64,000 bases of DNA from Hoplostethus atlanticus (lineage: Eukaryota; Chordata; Actinopteri; Trachichthyiformes; Trachichthyidae): positions 434,001 to 498,000 of the forward strand of contig JAXDDX010000227.1 of assembly GCA_034670405.1 (NCBI GenBank). Direction: 5' to 3'. Positions 17,508 through 30,970 of the stretch are shown here, piece by piece (the first letter of the stretch is position 1; each line of letters opens with the position of its first letter). Both the position numbers and the translations under genes were made by a program. The notes below the pieces were generated by a model. The model made no database searches and was not told the DNA's origin. It worked only from the letters and a program-made list of their open reading frames with translations.

Positions 17508-20500
17508 GTTTGTAGGCTGCTATTTCATTTTTCAACTTATATACCCATATATATATATTATACCCATCGGGACAATTCTGTTGCTGTCAAAAGAAAAGTG
17601 TGGCATGTGACAACACTAGGGGAAAAGTTCATAAAAGGAAATTCCCTGCACACTCAGGATCGCCTCTGCATTAATGAACCTTTTGTGACAACACTGTGCC
17701 CTATAATAAACACAGTATAAACAAAGTAAAGTCTTTTATTCTTTGTTATCAGCATTTGTCATGATCATCAATATTATCATTACTGCCATCTAATCTGAAA
17801 GTGTTGCTCAGTTTAGAATAGATCTTAGTGTGGCTGTAGTAGAGATGTCCTTACATTTGTGCATTAAAATAAATAGTTATCATTGCTCTTTGTGCAGAGG
17901 ATGTGGACACATTTAGACACATTCACTGTTAAAGGCATGAGGAGTTTCAGACAGGATCCTGTGCCATTTATTAACCAATCCTGTTGGGCGCCCATGGTCC
18001 CATAAGCTTATGCCTTTTGTGTGATGTTTGTGTTACCATACCAGCAAGACAGCTACATGCTCTCTGTGAATGATGTAGAAGCGTTTGAGCTTGGCTTTAC
18101 CATCATTACCAATGGAAGTATTAGTCCTCATTAATTGTTGCAAAATGTGTTAATAGCAACAGGGTTGAAATGTTCACAAATTTCCACAAGATGTCACTCT
18201 ACCATAAAGATACACCAAGTTGTACTCAGCACTCTGTCCCTGTGGGATTCGTCTTAAAGGCCCTACCGCTCCAAGACATGCTTCAAAAGCATTACTGCTG
18301 GTGTTATAGGGAAAACCTGAACATAAACCTCTGCACAAAACAATCAGCAGGGGGTGAGTTGAAGGGTACATGAAGGAGGATGGCATCATTTATGTTAGCA
18401 CAAATTATTTTAAGTATCTCCCTTGGTAAATATTTATTTTAGGCAAATATCTGAGGCAAAAACAGAATTGTAGAAGGAGAATTGACCGATCTGTCATCCC
18501 CAGATTAAAATTCCCACTGAAAGGGAGTGTGGAGCTGTGGAATTGTGCAATACAAACGGTGGCCGAAGTAGTCTTTGATTGTAGTATTATTTCCTGAGGT
18601 GATATTCATGGACATCTTTGATGAAGACAGCTTTGGACAGCTTTGATTAAGGACCTTTCTGATTGACCAGAAAATGTAGTGTTTCGATGATAATCAGCAG
18701 GATGAGTTATAGACGAACAAAGCAATTTGCAGATAGGATGCCAAACTGTCAGGTATGAATTAATTTTCATTGGGCTGCTATACCCCTACAGAAGCCTAGA
18801 GGGCCTGGAGAGAGCTACGCTTGCTGATGCGGACCTTGTTTATGTATGCACAGTGGCACTAATGTGTTAGTGTGTGTGTCCAGGGGGTTCGTTAAATTCA
18901 TGTCAAGGAGTGACAGGAGCTTTCTACTGTGTGTGGGGGGGGGGGGGGGGGATCTTGTGAGAAGTTGTGTATTCTTTCCTCTCCAGAAAGCTCCCTACAT
19001 TTCACCGCTGTCTCCCTGCAGGACTACAGTGCCAATATACTGTACAAGCTACTTCACTAGACCTGGATGCCTTCCTCGTAATGTGGATATTGATGAAGTC
19101 GGTCTCTTGCCCTCTTGGCTGACACTATATTTAGAATTGCCTCTTGCGTTGACGTTTGATTGACATTTGATTATGAAAAAGATGGTGCTAAAAAGGGCAA
19201 CCCATGACCCCCAACAACACAGACAGACAGACACAAAACACATAATACGCACCCACACTTAACCGACGTGCGTCAGAGGCACACCTACAGTAGAGGCGTG
19301 AGTGGGCTCCAAGACTCCAGCCTGATGTATGAAGTATCTTCTCTTGCCTCTGTCCTGCATGTCACTGCAGCAGGCAACACCAGGGCAGAGCCCTTGCTGC
19401 ATGCTGATGTAAACCCATGGACTCGCATGTTTCTGTCACCGGCACGTGCTGCTGTCATCTCTCGCAGCACACACGCAGAAAGAAAGGGCTATATATAGGG
19501 TAGCCTACTGTAAGTGTGAACTCTCACGTGTTGTGCAGACATGAAGAGCTCTTACAACCGCTTAGCATCAACCGTGGACAAATGCTTGCCGCGCTCGCGC
19601 ACACATTCCCTGCGGCCCTCGCTCGTCAGGGCTGTACATCAGAGACTGTCGGCGCTTACGAAATGGCAACTTTTCCTCGCCGTACTGGAGTCTTGGCGGA
19701 AAGACGGGAGGAGAGGGGTGGTGGGAGGAGGAGGGAAGGTGTGGGAAGACGAGGAGAGGAAAGCGCAAGGAGCCACAGCGCTGTTTAAGTGGCATGAGGG
19801 GAATAAGAGATGGGAGGGAGGTAAATAACTAATCAGGTTTGGGCCACTCTGTTCTGGAGGTCATTTCCATCAGATTAATCTACACAGCAGAGAGAGAGAG
19901 AGAGAGAAGGGAGGGAGGGAGGGATGGGTGAGGAGGAGCAGAGCACTTTGCTGCATGTTGATGACAGTTTTAATTATCTCCATCTCTTCGTCTTCTTTGT
20001 ACAGTCTCCCTTCATTGCTGTTTTTGTCCTCCGTCTGTCTACAGTTCCCCCCCGTAGATCTGTGTCTGCCTAGCCATGCGTCTTTTCATTTCACTGTCTT
20101 CCCCTGATTTTTCTTCAGTCATTTCCTTGCCCTCACCTACTTGTCTTTCCCGTCTTAGTGTGCCTGTTTCCCTCCCCTGTTCTCATCATGTACTACCCAC
20201 ATGCGGTCTGTTTTTCTTGATGCCGCGAGTCCCCATCAGCCTGTTTCCCCTCCCCACCTACTCATTAACACAACTCTGCGTTGTTTTCGGTGTTATTCCC
20301 TCTCCCCCTATCCCTCTTTCTCTGAACTTGCTTTTCTCTTTGTCGTGCCTTCCTTCTCAGCAGTATCAGCCCTCTCATCTAGACTGTGGCCACACACACA
20401 CACACACACACACACTATGCACAACATATCTCAGTGCCTGGGGTTGTGTGTGTGTGTGTGTGTGTCATGGCATTGTGTGAAGCAGTCACTGACCTTCCCT

Positions 20501-22418
20501 CTGACCTGTATGTGAGTTACCAACATTACCAAGCATTAACGATGATCAACACACACTGCCTTGCACAATTCCCGCCCGCCACGCAGCCACAGCTCATGAT
20601 TTTATGACCCCCGACCCCCCCCCAGGCTATTGCCAATGATGTAATGACCCTACATATCGCAGTGGTCAGTGCTCATTCCTCGTTCCCCAAGGCACCGGGT
20701 GATGATGTAATGGCCCTCCTCTAGGCAGTGGGGGGAGTGGGAGGGGAGTTGCTAGCCGCCTATACATAATGTTCTTTGTTCCTTCCAATGTTTCCAGACC
20801 ACTGCATAGACCTGGCATAGGGGGCATGATATCACATCCCCCAGAACCAGTACTGATTGATGTTTCATGCATGAGACCTCTTTCAGTTGTTGCGTCAGTC
20901 TTGGTATTTCTGCAGTAGAACTTGTTTTTTTATTTGAAACGCCTTGGCAACATCGGGTATTCAGGGGAATACCTACAATAAAGTTCATTCAGAACATGAG
21001 ACACGCATGAACACCTGATAGCTTAGTCTGTCCAAATGTGTTAAGGCTTAGTTAAAGAATGGCTTATACCTGTACAGCCTGACTGTCTGAATGTCTGCTT
21101 TGTGCTTTTGTGTTCCTTCATCCTGCGAGGCACGTATAACAGACCTAATAGGGTACGTTGTGTCTCAAACAAATGCCCTATATTGCTCCCTCTTTATAGC
21201 TCACCTACTGACAGCGTTGGCCTGTGAATTCCAGGGTGCCTTGAGCTCCTGAGGGTAATCTAAGCAGCGTTTATTGGCAGAGGCACCGTGAAGGGCCCAC
21301 AGTAGGACTAGTCCTTCAGCTGTTGTGTGACTATGTATGGCCCAGTGTCTGTCCACCATTATACGTTTCACTGAAGAACATTGCATCACTGTTCTCATGC
21401 TAGCAGCAATGCAACCCCCTATCGTCTTCTCCCCCTTCACCCTTTCTGCGTCGACACCAGCTCGTCCCATTGTACACCTTCACCCCCGCCCGTCTACCCA
21501 TCATCTCCTCCTTCCATCGCCTTACCTCCGCCGCTTCCTTCATTTCCACCTCATCTGTCTGACTCTTTTCCCTTGTCGACCATTGCCTCACTTGTGCCCC
21601 ACCCGCCCTCCTATCTCCCTCCTTGTCAGTATCGGGTATCAAAGACTTCCACCTGTATGCCCGGAGCCAGTCTGTCTATATATAGCTGGAGTAGAGGCGT
21701 TTACGACAGTCTTGAGCGCTGCAGGAGCTGGACTTTCCACAGGAGATTCCAGCTAACCATCGGCGGGGCTATTCTGTGAGCCACGGCTCATCCACTATGA
21801 GTTGTCTTCTGTCTGGTCTAAGATTGCCTGTCTCATGGTGGCACAAAGGACTTTCTGTCACTGAAAGAGGTGACGTTGTGCACATTTCTAGCACAGTCGT
21901 TGTTACTGCTTGATCCGTGTTTGACGTTGTTGGGCATTAGGGTTCGACCGATATGGGTTTTTAAAGGCCGATACTGATTCCAATGTTTTTGGGTTGAAGC
22001 TGCTGATAGCTGATTTCTTGTGCTAATATTCACCATCTCAAAATTGTCCTTTTTTCATGCCCCAAACGTTACAAGCAACAATTAGACCATGATGTGATGC
22101 TAAAACTCTGCTTATACCCATACTGATGAAAATCTTTCAGGCGGGCTAGCAGCTCCTTAAGGCCCATATATGGGCAAACCAAAATATCGGTCTAACCTTA
22201 GACGTTACTTTTGCTCCCTTTTTATTTTACTGGGTGTTAACACGAGTCAGTTACGTGTTAACAAATTGTGTGTACCGTGTGTAAATCACTGCAGTAGGCG
22301 TAGCGCTGTAGGGACCTATAGGCTAAGCTGGAGGATTTTGTGTCCATGGGGAACTCTTGGGTGAAGGTCCTCTCACATTCCTTTTTCCGCAGTGTCAGAA
22401 ATGCACAACGCGCACACG

Positions 22419-22455
<37 letters not shown>

Positions 22456-23401
22456 ACACTAAATGCTGATGGGACGGAAAGTCACTGGCAACATGGAGAG
22501 GATGGGGGGGAGAGAGGGAGAGCGTGAAGCAGCGATCTGAAGTCAGGAGTCTTAGCAGCTGTCAGAAGACCCCGCTGATATCAGATCCACTGTAGTTCAA
22601 AGCTCCCCAACCCCATCTCCACCTTTTTCCATGTAATCTCTCCTTTTTTTTCTCCCTGTTTGGCATCTCTCCATTGTTGCCCTCCCTTTGTTTTCTCTCC
22701 ACCCACTTCTCCACACATCTCCTCTTCTCTCCATCCTTATGCCTCCTCTCACTCTTCCTATATCATTATCCTTTTTTTTTTTTTTCCTGTCCCCAAACCC
22801 CTTCCACATGCGTGCACATACACATGGACGCACACACACCTTCTCCCTCCCCACTTGGATTAACGGCAGCAGAGGAGGCTGTGAGGAACAGGCGGCTTTC
22901 AGAGTGATAATAGAACCAAGGGACAGGCCTCGGCCATTTCACGCTTGCCCTTCCTTTTATTGATTGCAGCCCTTCCTTCCTGTGGCGAATGGAGGCGGAG
23001 CGCGTCGGATCAGATAGGCTTGTATTCGCTCCGTCCTCCCGTGTCACTGCCCTAGTTTCTGCTGGCAATTGCCGACCAGCTCATTCACAATGGCATTCAA
23101 GTAATACATTGCTTTCATGTATTTAACGACGGCCTAATTCAGCAATGATTGCATGGTCTCAGAGGGTCCAGCGGTCTCTCATAGGTTTATATTGTTAATC
23201 AACCTGATGGCACATTCCTGCATTCAGAATGGGATTTCCGTGCGCTGCTCTCGTGATATTGTGTTGTGGTGTTCTGGGTAATACGGTTTGTCTTTGACAG
23301 GAACAGGGCAACGCAGTGATTGATGAGGCTGCTCGACAAACAAAGGCAGTAGAGGTTGTTTTGTCTGCAGTGTCCTCTTGCCCTGAACCAGAGGGAAATG
23401 G

Positions 23402-23435
<34 letters not shown>

Positions 23436-24335
23436 CCACAAAATGCTCTGCTTTACTGCACAATATGCCTTTACTGAGAGGTGCTGTACAAGTGGTAAAA
23501 CATCTGCACCGGATGACGGATGAGGTGTGTTGTCTGAATGGAGGAGGGGTGAAATGAATGAATGAAAGAAGAGGGGAGAGAGGAGATGAGGCGGATAGAT
23601 GCACCCCCTCTCCCCTCAACCTCCCCCTCCTCTCAGCATTCGGATTGGCTGCTTTCAGGGAGCCCTCACCATGCAGCAGTCAGTAAGTCAGTAGGGGCAA
23701 CCCTCCCAGCATCCCACCCTCTCCTCTTCCCGCCCTCCCCCCTTTTCCTCCCTACGTTTTGCCGCTGTAAGGAGTGGTGTTGCTTATGAATGAGCCATAG
23801 AGCCGCAGAATCTGAATGGAAAAAATAAGAGCGAGGGAGAGCGCAGATAGGGGTGGAGGCTGAATGAAATGCAGAGAGAGGGGAAAAGAAATAGCGGAAG
23901 GAGGCTGAATGAAAATCACATGGGTGGGAGGGGGGGAGGAGGGGAAGGGGGACCAAGGTTGAGGAAGGCATATAAATTGAGAAAATGTGAAATTATAGAG
24001 GAGAGATAGCTGTGCTCCTGTCGCTGTGCCCCGCCCGCACCGCCTTTTTGTGTGCGTGGGTGTGGGTTGGTGGGTGTGCATGAGTGTGTGTGTGTGTGTG
24101 TGTGTGTGTGTTGTCCATCCTCATAGGTATGCAGATCAGGGAGGATGCTGGGAAGGAGAATGCCTGGACCGGTGGCTGCTTTGCCTATGAGCCAATGGGA
24201 ACCTCCACTACCTAACTAACACATACCGCACACACACATGCACACACCTCTCCCCCTGCAAGCTGGCGCTCCGTGCTTTGAATAATAACGGGGTTACCCG
24301 GGCAACCAGGCTAGAATGATCGATGGGCCTGGCCC

Positions 24336-24366
<31 letters not shown>

Positions 24367-25943
24367 GTGACTGTGTGTGTGTGGGGAACGATTAGAAGAT
24401 GCCTCGGACATACAGAACGCATGTCTGTGTGTGTTTGTGTCAGCATCAGTAGAAGTGTAGTCGCCGTTTTGTGTGGGTTGTGGGTGTAGAGGGTTTTTTT
24501 GTTTTTTTTTTGTGAAAGACTCCCTTCTCAATGACACTGAACGCCCTTGGTGAGGAGAAGGCTGGTGCAGGCGGACGGTGGGGGCAGCCACACGCCACCA
24601 CGCACCACCCTGAATCATCACTGTCAGTAATAATATGGCCATTGGAAGGGGAGAGGCGGTGCGGCTGTAACTCACTCCTACTTGAAACACAAATAATACA
24701 CCTAACCAATGAGACGGACTGGCCACTTTGATTTGATTTGATTAGAGGTATGCGGCATACAATTTATTACATTTTTTTTTTCACAAGTGAGGTGGATTAA
24801 ATATTTGTTATGGTGAGGAGGAGAGCACACACACACATGTCCGTCTAACACTAGAATATTAGTGTTAGGACACTCCCCGGACCCAGAGAAAAAGATGTAT
24901 TCAGGTGACCCCAAGGCCTCCTAGGTGATGCTTTGTGTGTGTTTGTGTGTGTTGTACGTCAACTGCGAGCCCATTACCTGATGGAAATGAGTGCAGGGTC
25001 AGAGTATAACACTCCTTCCCAACTCAAGTAGGAAGGAAGAGGGGGAGGAAGGTAGGAGGGGAGAGCGTTAGAAAGTGTGTGTGTGTGTGTGTGTGTGTGT
25101 GTCAGACAAAGAGAGATGTAGAGTTGAGAATGAATTGGGAAGACTGTGAGAGACGGAGGGAGAAATAAGCCAAGACCGAGGGAGCAAAGAGAAGTTGAGG
25201 GGAAGCGAGACAGGGCGAGTAGAGGTGTGGAGCGAAGAGGATGGAGAGAACTAACAAGCGAATCATTCAAGGAGGCAGACGCACTCTGAGCACAGACAAA
25301 AGATGATGGTAACGTAAGGGGTACCACGTGACTTACTGCATCACAAAATGTCATAATACACTATAATGCATTATGAACCCGGTATAACCAGGTTATGAGG
25401 CTGTTTATGAATGTATCTTCCACTGGAACCGAAACATCAAATGTATTATGAGTTGTGCAATTTGTATTAGCGTGCCCTGTGCCTAGCAAGACGTTCATGT
25501 AGCCGTGGCACACTGTTCCATGGGAAAAAGTATTCACTGTGAAAAGATGCCCACCCACCATCTCTGACTGCACCCCCGGTCAGAGCACATGGCAACTAAC
25601 GATGTGTTTCTGGCCACTACTTATAACTGCTATAACAAGCTGCTCATGATGCATTATAGTGTATTATGACATTTTATGACGTGATGCAATTCCAATGTGC
25701 TTATGACGTGTGTACGATGACTTCTAATGTGTTAAAAACCAACCATTCAAGTGAAGTGTTACCACGTAGGGCATTCAGTGATGACACACGCTTCATTATG
25801 CCTGCAGATGTGACTGTAGACGTGTCAGCGGGTGTTCCTGTGGGCTGCTGACTGACGTATTAATTGTAATGTGGAGGTCACCATCTGACACCCACAGCCA
25901 TATGTAATATGGTTGTACGAGCGGCACATGAATGCATGTCTGC

Positions 25944-25979
<36 letters not shown>

Positions 25980-26119
25980 GATTCTGTTTTTAAGAGAAAA
26001 TTGTAAACCAGTGTCTAGGAAACTCATTTGTTTTCTGTCACGAGCACATGCATTCACACAAGAGTCTCCTGAGATACTCATGTTCACCATTAGCAGCCTT
26101 TGATTTTTGGATTTTCTTT

Positions 26120-26151
<32 letters not shown>

Positions 26152-27329
26152 GCGGCTGGGAGAAGTGGTAGGAGATTGGCATTCACACAGTCTCCTCTAT
26201 CTGCACTGCATTCTCCTGCATCACATTGCCTCCCCCGCCCAGCAGAGAGGGGGAGGACTAAGGCGGGTTCGACAACTGCTGAGAAGTGCATCTGCAGTCA
26301 AAGTCAGCCTCAGTGCCACCATGTAGCTTACTGTACATTGCTCTCACAGACATTATGTCCAGGTCAATGCCGCACTGCTCTTCTGTCATTTACACCAAGA
26401 GCAACGCTTCCCTCGCCGTGACAGTCACGGCACCAGAAGTTACATCTTAATGATCTTGCACACTTAAATCTGTGGTTCAAGCAACGGACCCCATGTCAGT
26501 CTGTGTTGACATATCAGCTAGGACACAGTGTAGAGACACATGAAGCTTTAAGAGAATGACCCCGGTGTCACGAGGCTGGTGTTACAGGGCTTAATGCAGA
26601 TGGCAAAATGAACAGTACAGATGTGACATCAAGCGGGAACATTGGGGCACATATGGCTCTGCCATTAGGCCGGCAGTAAAATACTCTTTTGTCCAGGCCT
26701 CTAAAGTGGTGCAGCACTTTAGTGTGTAATCCAAGGCCAGAGCAGGACAACGCAGCACGATGTGTCTATCATAGCTACTGGCTAGCTTGCAGTTGCATCA
26801 CTGATGCATCAGTAACGTAGCACTCTGAGGCTGGAGGCTTTTGGGATAGTCTCAGTCTAATCCAAGGGGAGCCACAAAAAAACATACGCATACACCCATG
26901 CACATGCAGGGTGAGGCTCGTAAGGCTGGAAAAGGCTACAAAACCATTTCCAACAGTCTACAGTCAGATTGTTTACAAATGGAGAAAGTTCAGTGCTGAA
27001 AATTCCCAACTATAAGGGCCCAGCCGGGCTCTGAGCCTTTTGCGTTTTTGGGTCAGGAAGTGCAACTGCAGAGAGTGCAGAAGGGGCAAGATAGAGTAAC
27101 CCAGCCTTGGCATGTCATGACAGGACATGTCAGCTGAGGAGCCTATCTTTCTGATACTGTATGCGCAAAACCTGAGAGTGAGATGGAGATAAGTGGGTGT
27201 GTCTGATAAGAGTCGCAGACTGGCCTTGTCAGAGAGAGAGAGCTAGGCACCGTGCTCTGAGCCTCGTCATTAACCCGTCATCACATCGCTCTGAGAAGGG
27301 AAAACCCTGTCAGCCAGGTGACAGGACTG

Positions 27330-27370
<41 letters not shown>

Positions 27371-28106
27371 CAGCGATGTCCCCTATCTACTTAGTTCTCT
27401 GCATTGACGCACCGGAGCTGCAAGCCTTCTACGGTGATGAGAACGTGCACACCTCCACTCTCTCTCATCCACACCGTACACCTTTTAATAGGGGAGATAT
27501 GTCCTCGTAGTTCACGTGAACACAAGGACGTTTCAGAGGTCACACCACCACATTCAGTGTAGTTACATGAGGACATAATGTTGACCCCTCTCTCTCCCTC
27601 CATCCCTCCACCTCGTCAACCTCTTATCTTTCACCAGAACCTTGCATTGCGTTATCTTCCTCAAATCCCCTCTTCATCCTCCCCTTTAAGACCATTACTG
27701 CAGCTAAGTCGTTAAATACACTGGTTGTTTTTTTTTGTGTGTGTGTGTGTGTGTGTGTGACCAATAGGATTTTTAGGAGAGTGCTGGCTTTGTTCGAGGC
27801 GGTCACGGCACTATTACGTAATGCTGCAGGCACAGACTACAGACCTGAACATCCACCTCTGCCTGCATGTCTGTGTCTTGCCCACTCCGACCTGTCTGTC
27901 TGATTGTCTGCCTATCAGTCTCCCTCCCAGTCTGTGTCTTTGTGCTTGCTTGTTTACGTGTCTATATACTGTAGATCTATGTGGTGGTTGTATGTCTTTC
28001 TGTCTGTCTGTCTTACTGCCTGGCCCTCTGTCTGTCTGTCTGTCGGTAATTCTCTGCCTGTCTCATCGCTCTGCTTTGTTGGCCTAACTTGATGCCTATC
28101 TTAAAT

Positions 28107-28178
<72 letters not shown>

Positions 28179-30933
28179 CTCTGTTCTGATATAGCATGCA
28201 TGATTGAGTTAGTTCGGCATGATCGTGATATTCTTACGTAACTCTCCATTTTCCTCCCTACTCACTTTCCCTCTGTCTCAAACACACACACACACACACA
28301 TTTGAACAGTTATTCTGCTATCACCATAGTGACACGAAGAGACAGAGAGGACTATAGGAGCGGCCATGCCACAATCCTTGGCCATCCAACTCTTGACCAA
28401 GTTCTGTCTGTCTGTCTAGGCTATGATGTGACATAAGAGCAAAGCACTAGCTGACCAGGAAGTCTTGTCAAACATGGCAAGGTTCGTACAAACACCACCG
28501 ACCAGACAATGGTGTGGGATGTTTGTATGACCATGTTTGACAGGAATCCATGCTCAGCTGGTCATGCAACTAGTCCAACGTTGACCCCTGAGAGAACGAC
28601 ACAGAGACGTAGAGACTGATGATACTGATTAACAGTAGAAACCACTCGGTGTGGTCTCTGGCCTGCTGAAAGCCGGCGGTCTCCCCAATGCCATCAATGC
28701 TCTCACTCTGCTGCGATGTGCCACTCTTGCTGTTGTTGTGGTGTTTGTTAAATGGACAGTGTGGAAGAGTTTAGTTAACTAATGGATGAAAATGAAAATG
28801 CAATCCCATTTTCCCATTTTCATCCTCCATGTATGCATTCGTTGTTTGGGTCGACATGAAAATTGAAATGCAATAAATCTTGTGCCAGTATGCCATTGGC
28901 TGACAATATTAAAATGTTAATGAAAAAGCCATTTGACATTTCATTTTCAAAGCTTAACAATATTCAATTTCTAATTCAAATTTCACTTTTTAAATGTTCT
29001 ATATTAGAGGGAGGGAAAAAGATGGATAACATTTATTGGATCTAGAAGTAGGATTTGACATTGCTCTGTTGGAGATCGACATAATAAGCCTCCAGGGTTA
29101 GCCAATTCAAAAGGTTGCTGTCGGGTGAAAACCTTGTATCGCCAAAATGTATTTTCAGGAACTAAGAAAAACAGCCTCGTTTTAGCTTGATGACATTTCA
29201 TTTTTGACTTTATCCAACAGGTTTTGAAAGTGTTTTATAAGCCCAAGAGGTCCGAATTTTCTCAACTCATGTAATCCTTCAATTGAAGTGAAAACGTGAA
29301 AACCACCAAAGAGGAGTTACAAGGTTTTCACCCAACAATGATTATGCACCTCAGCTCTGGTCATATTCCACCGGTGCCTCCTCACTGACGTCTCCTCTAC
29401 TGTGTTCTTCTCTGCTTTTCTACTGTCTCACCAAAGCAATGCTATAAAGGGAAGTGAGTGACGTGCCCACCTTCCTTTTGAACTTGGGGTACGACTTTCC
29501 TCTTGAGTTTGGGCAAGACGGGAGGGGAGGTGGGGATGAGAGGAAAATATTTTGATTACAGGAGGAGCCGCACGTTCGGCTGGAGGATTATCTCGTGCAG
29601 TTGTGCTAGGATTAACTAGCACCACTGGAGCAGGGAAAAGTGTGTGTGTGTGTGTTGTGTGTGTGTGTGTCCTATATTAGCCAGTACAGGGAATCAGAGA
29701 GCAGATGGTCTGTCATGGTTTGTGATGTCCTGTTCATATTAACCTGAGAGCCAGGGCCTTGCACTGCCCCCAACGCACAGATGAAAGGAAGAACAATGAA
29801 AAGAAGGAGACCGTTTTAGTTGGTCAACTGAAACCATGAGCAACAAACCCAAGAGGGCAGAGACCAATGTTCTCTGTAATGCAGCACGCCTTATCAGGAC
29901 AATCCCTCCCATCCTTATTAGTCGAGTTGGAGTCAGCGAGGGGAGCGAGAGACGAGTCCAAACTACCAGCGGAGAGTTAGTTCCTCCGCCAGTTGCCATG
30001 GCTACCCACTCCCCAAGACAATATTTATTTTCAAACGCATTGTTATGCATTCATTTTTTTGTTGTTGTTGGGCTGTAATAAGAAGGTAGTGCTCTTGTTT
30101 CTGTGTGAGAGTAATGAATGGGAGAGGCAACACGGACCGCAGCTATGTCATCGAGTTGATACCAGTGGGACATGAATGCGTATCATGTCATGAAGCCGGC
30201 TAGGATTGAGAGAATGCCCTTTTACTGATATACATCTAAGCTAGATCAGCATTCAGCTTGCCCATTTATAAGAAAGAAGGAAGGAAAGAGGACGAGGGGG
30301 GGGGGGAAGGAGAGCGTTGGAGAGTTTTGAGCTGCAGTTAGGTTTTCACAAATCCCACTGCTGGGAGTTTTGCCATGCAGATTCAATCCAACGCCAAACT
30401 ATGTCACCCATCACACACGGGACTGACAGGCTGAGAGTATTATGTCGCGACGCACGCTGTCGTCGTCTTGTTTCGGTGCGCCGTGCTTGTCCCGACCCGG
30501 CGAAGGCTTCCGAGGTCCCCGTGACAAGACATAGCTCTTACTGTGTAGAGAGGCCGAGCTGCTCGGACGGTGAATGTAGTTCCTGTCTCAGCACGCTGCT
30601 TACCGGTGAGGGCCGGCGCTGAGACCGGTTTGATGACAAGGGGGTCTGAGTGGAATACTGTGTACATAATGCCTGTTACTTCACATTGACACATCCACCA
30701 CCCCATCGCTCCCCTTTTCCCCGTCTATCTCACTGTATCACTCCCTTCCTAAAAGTATCAGTATGTCTGCTGTCTCACTGCTGCCCTCCAACCACTTTTT
30801 TGACTCTTTCTCCCTCTCACTCTGTTGCTACCTCCCCTTGCTGTTTTCATCCAGAAGTCTCCTCACGACTCATGGCAGCTGTTCTCATGCCTCCTATGTC
30901 TTTCTCCCCGTGTTTCTTTTGTTTTCTCTTTCG

Positions 30934-30970
<37 letters not shown>

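Noticed and set aside
22970-23170. Conserved non-coding enhancer near 23.1 kb
   Set aside because: AT-rich motifs such as CAGCAATGATTGCATGG look enhancer-like, but without other genomes conservation cannot be claimed.
24208-24726. 172-codon frame and many similar frames rich in THTHTH or VCVCVC
   Set aside because: They exist because (CA)n and (GT)n repeats have no stop codons. They are not evidence for genes.
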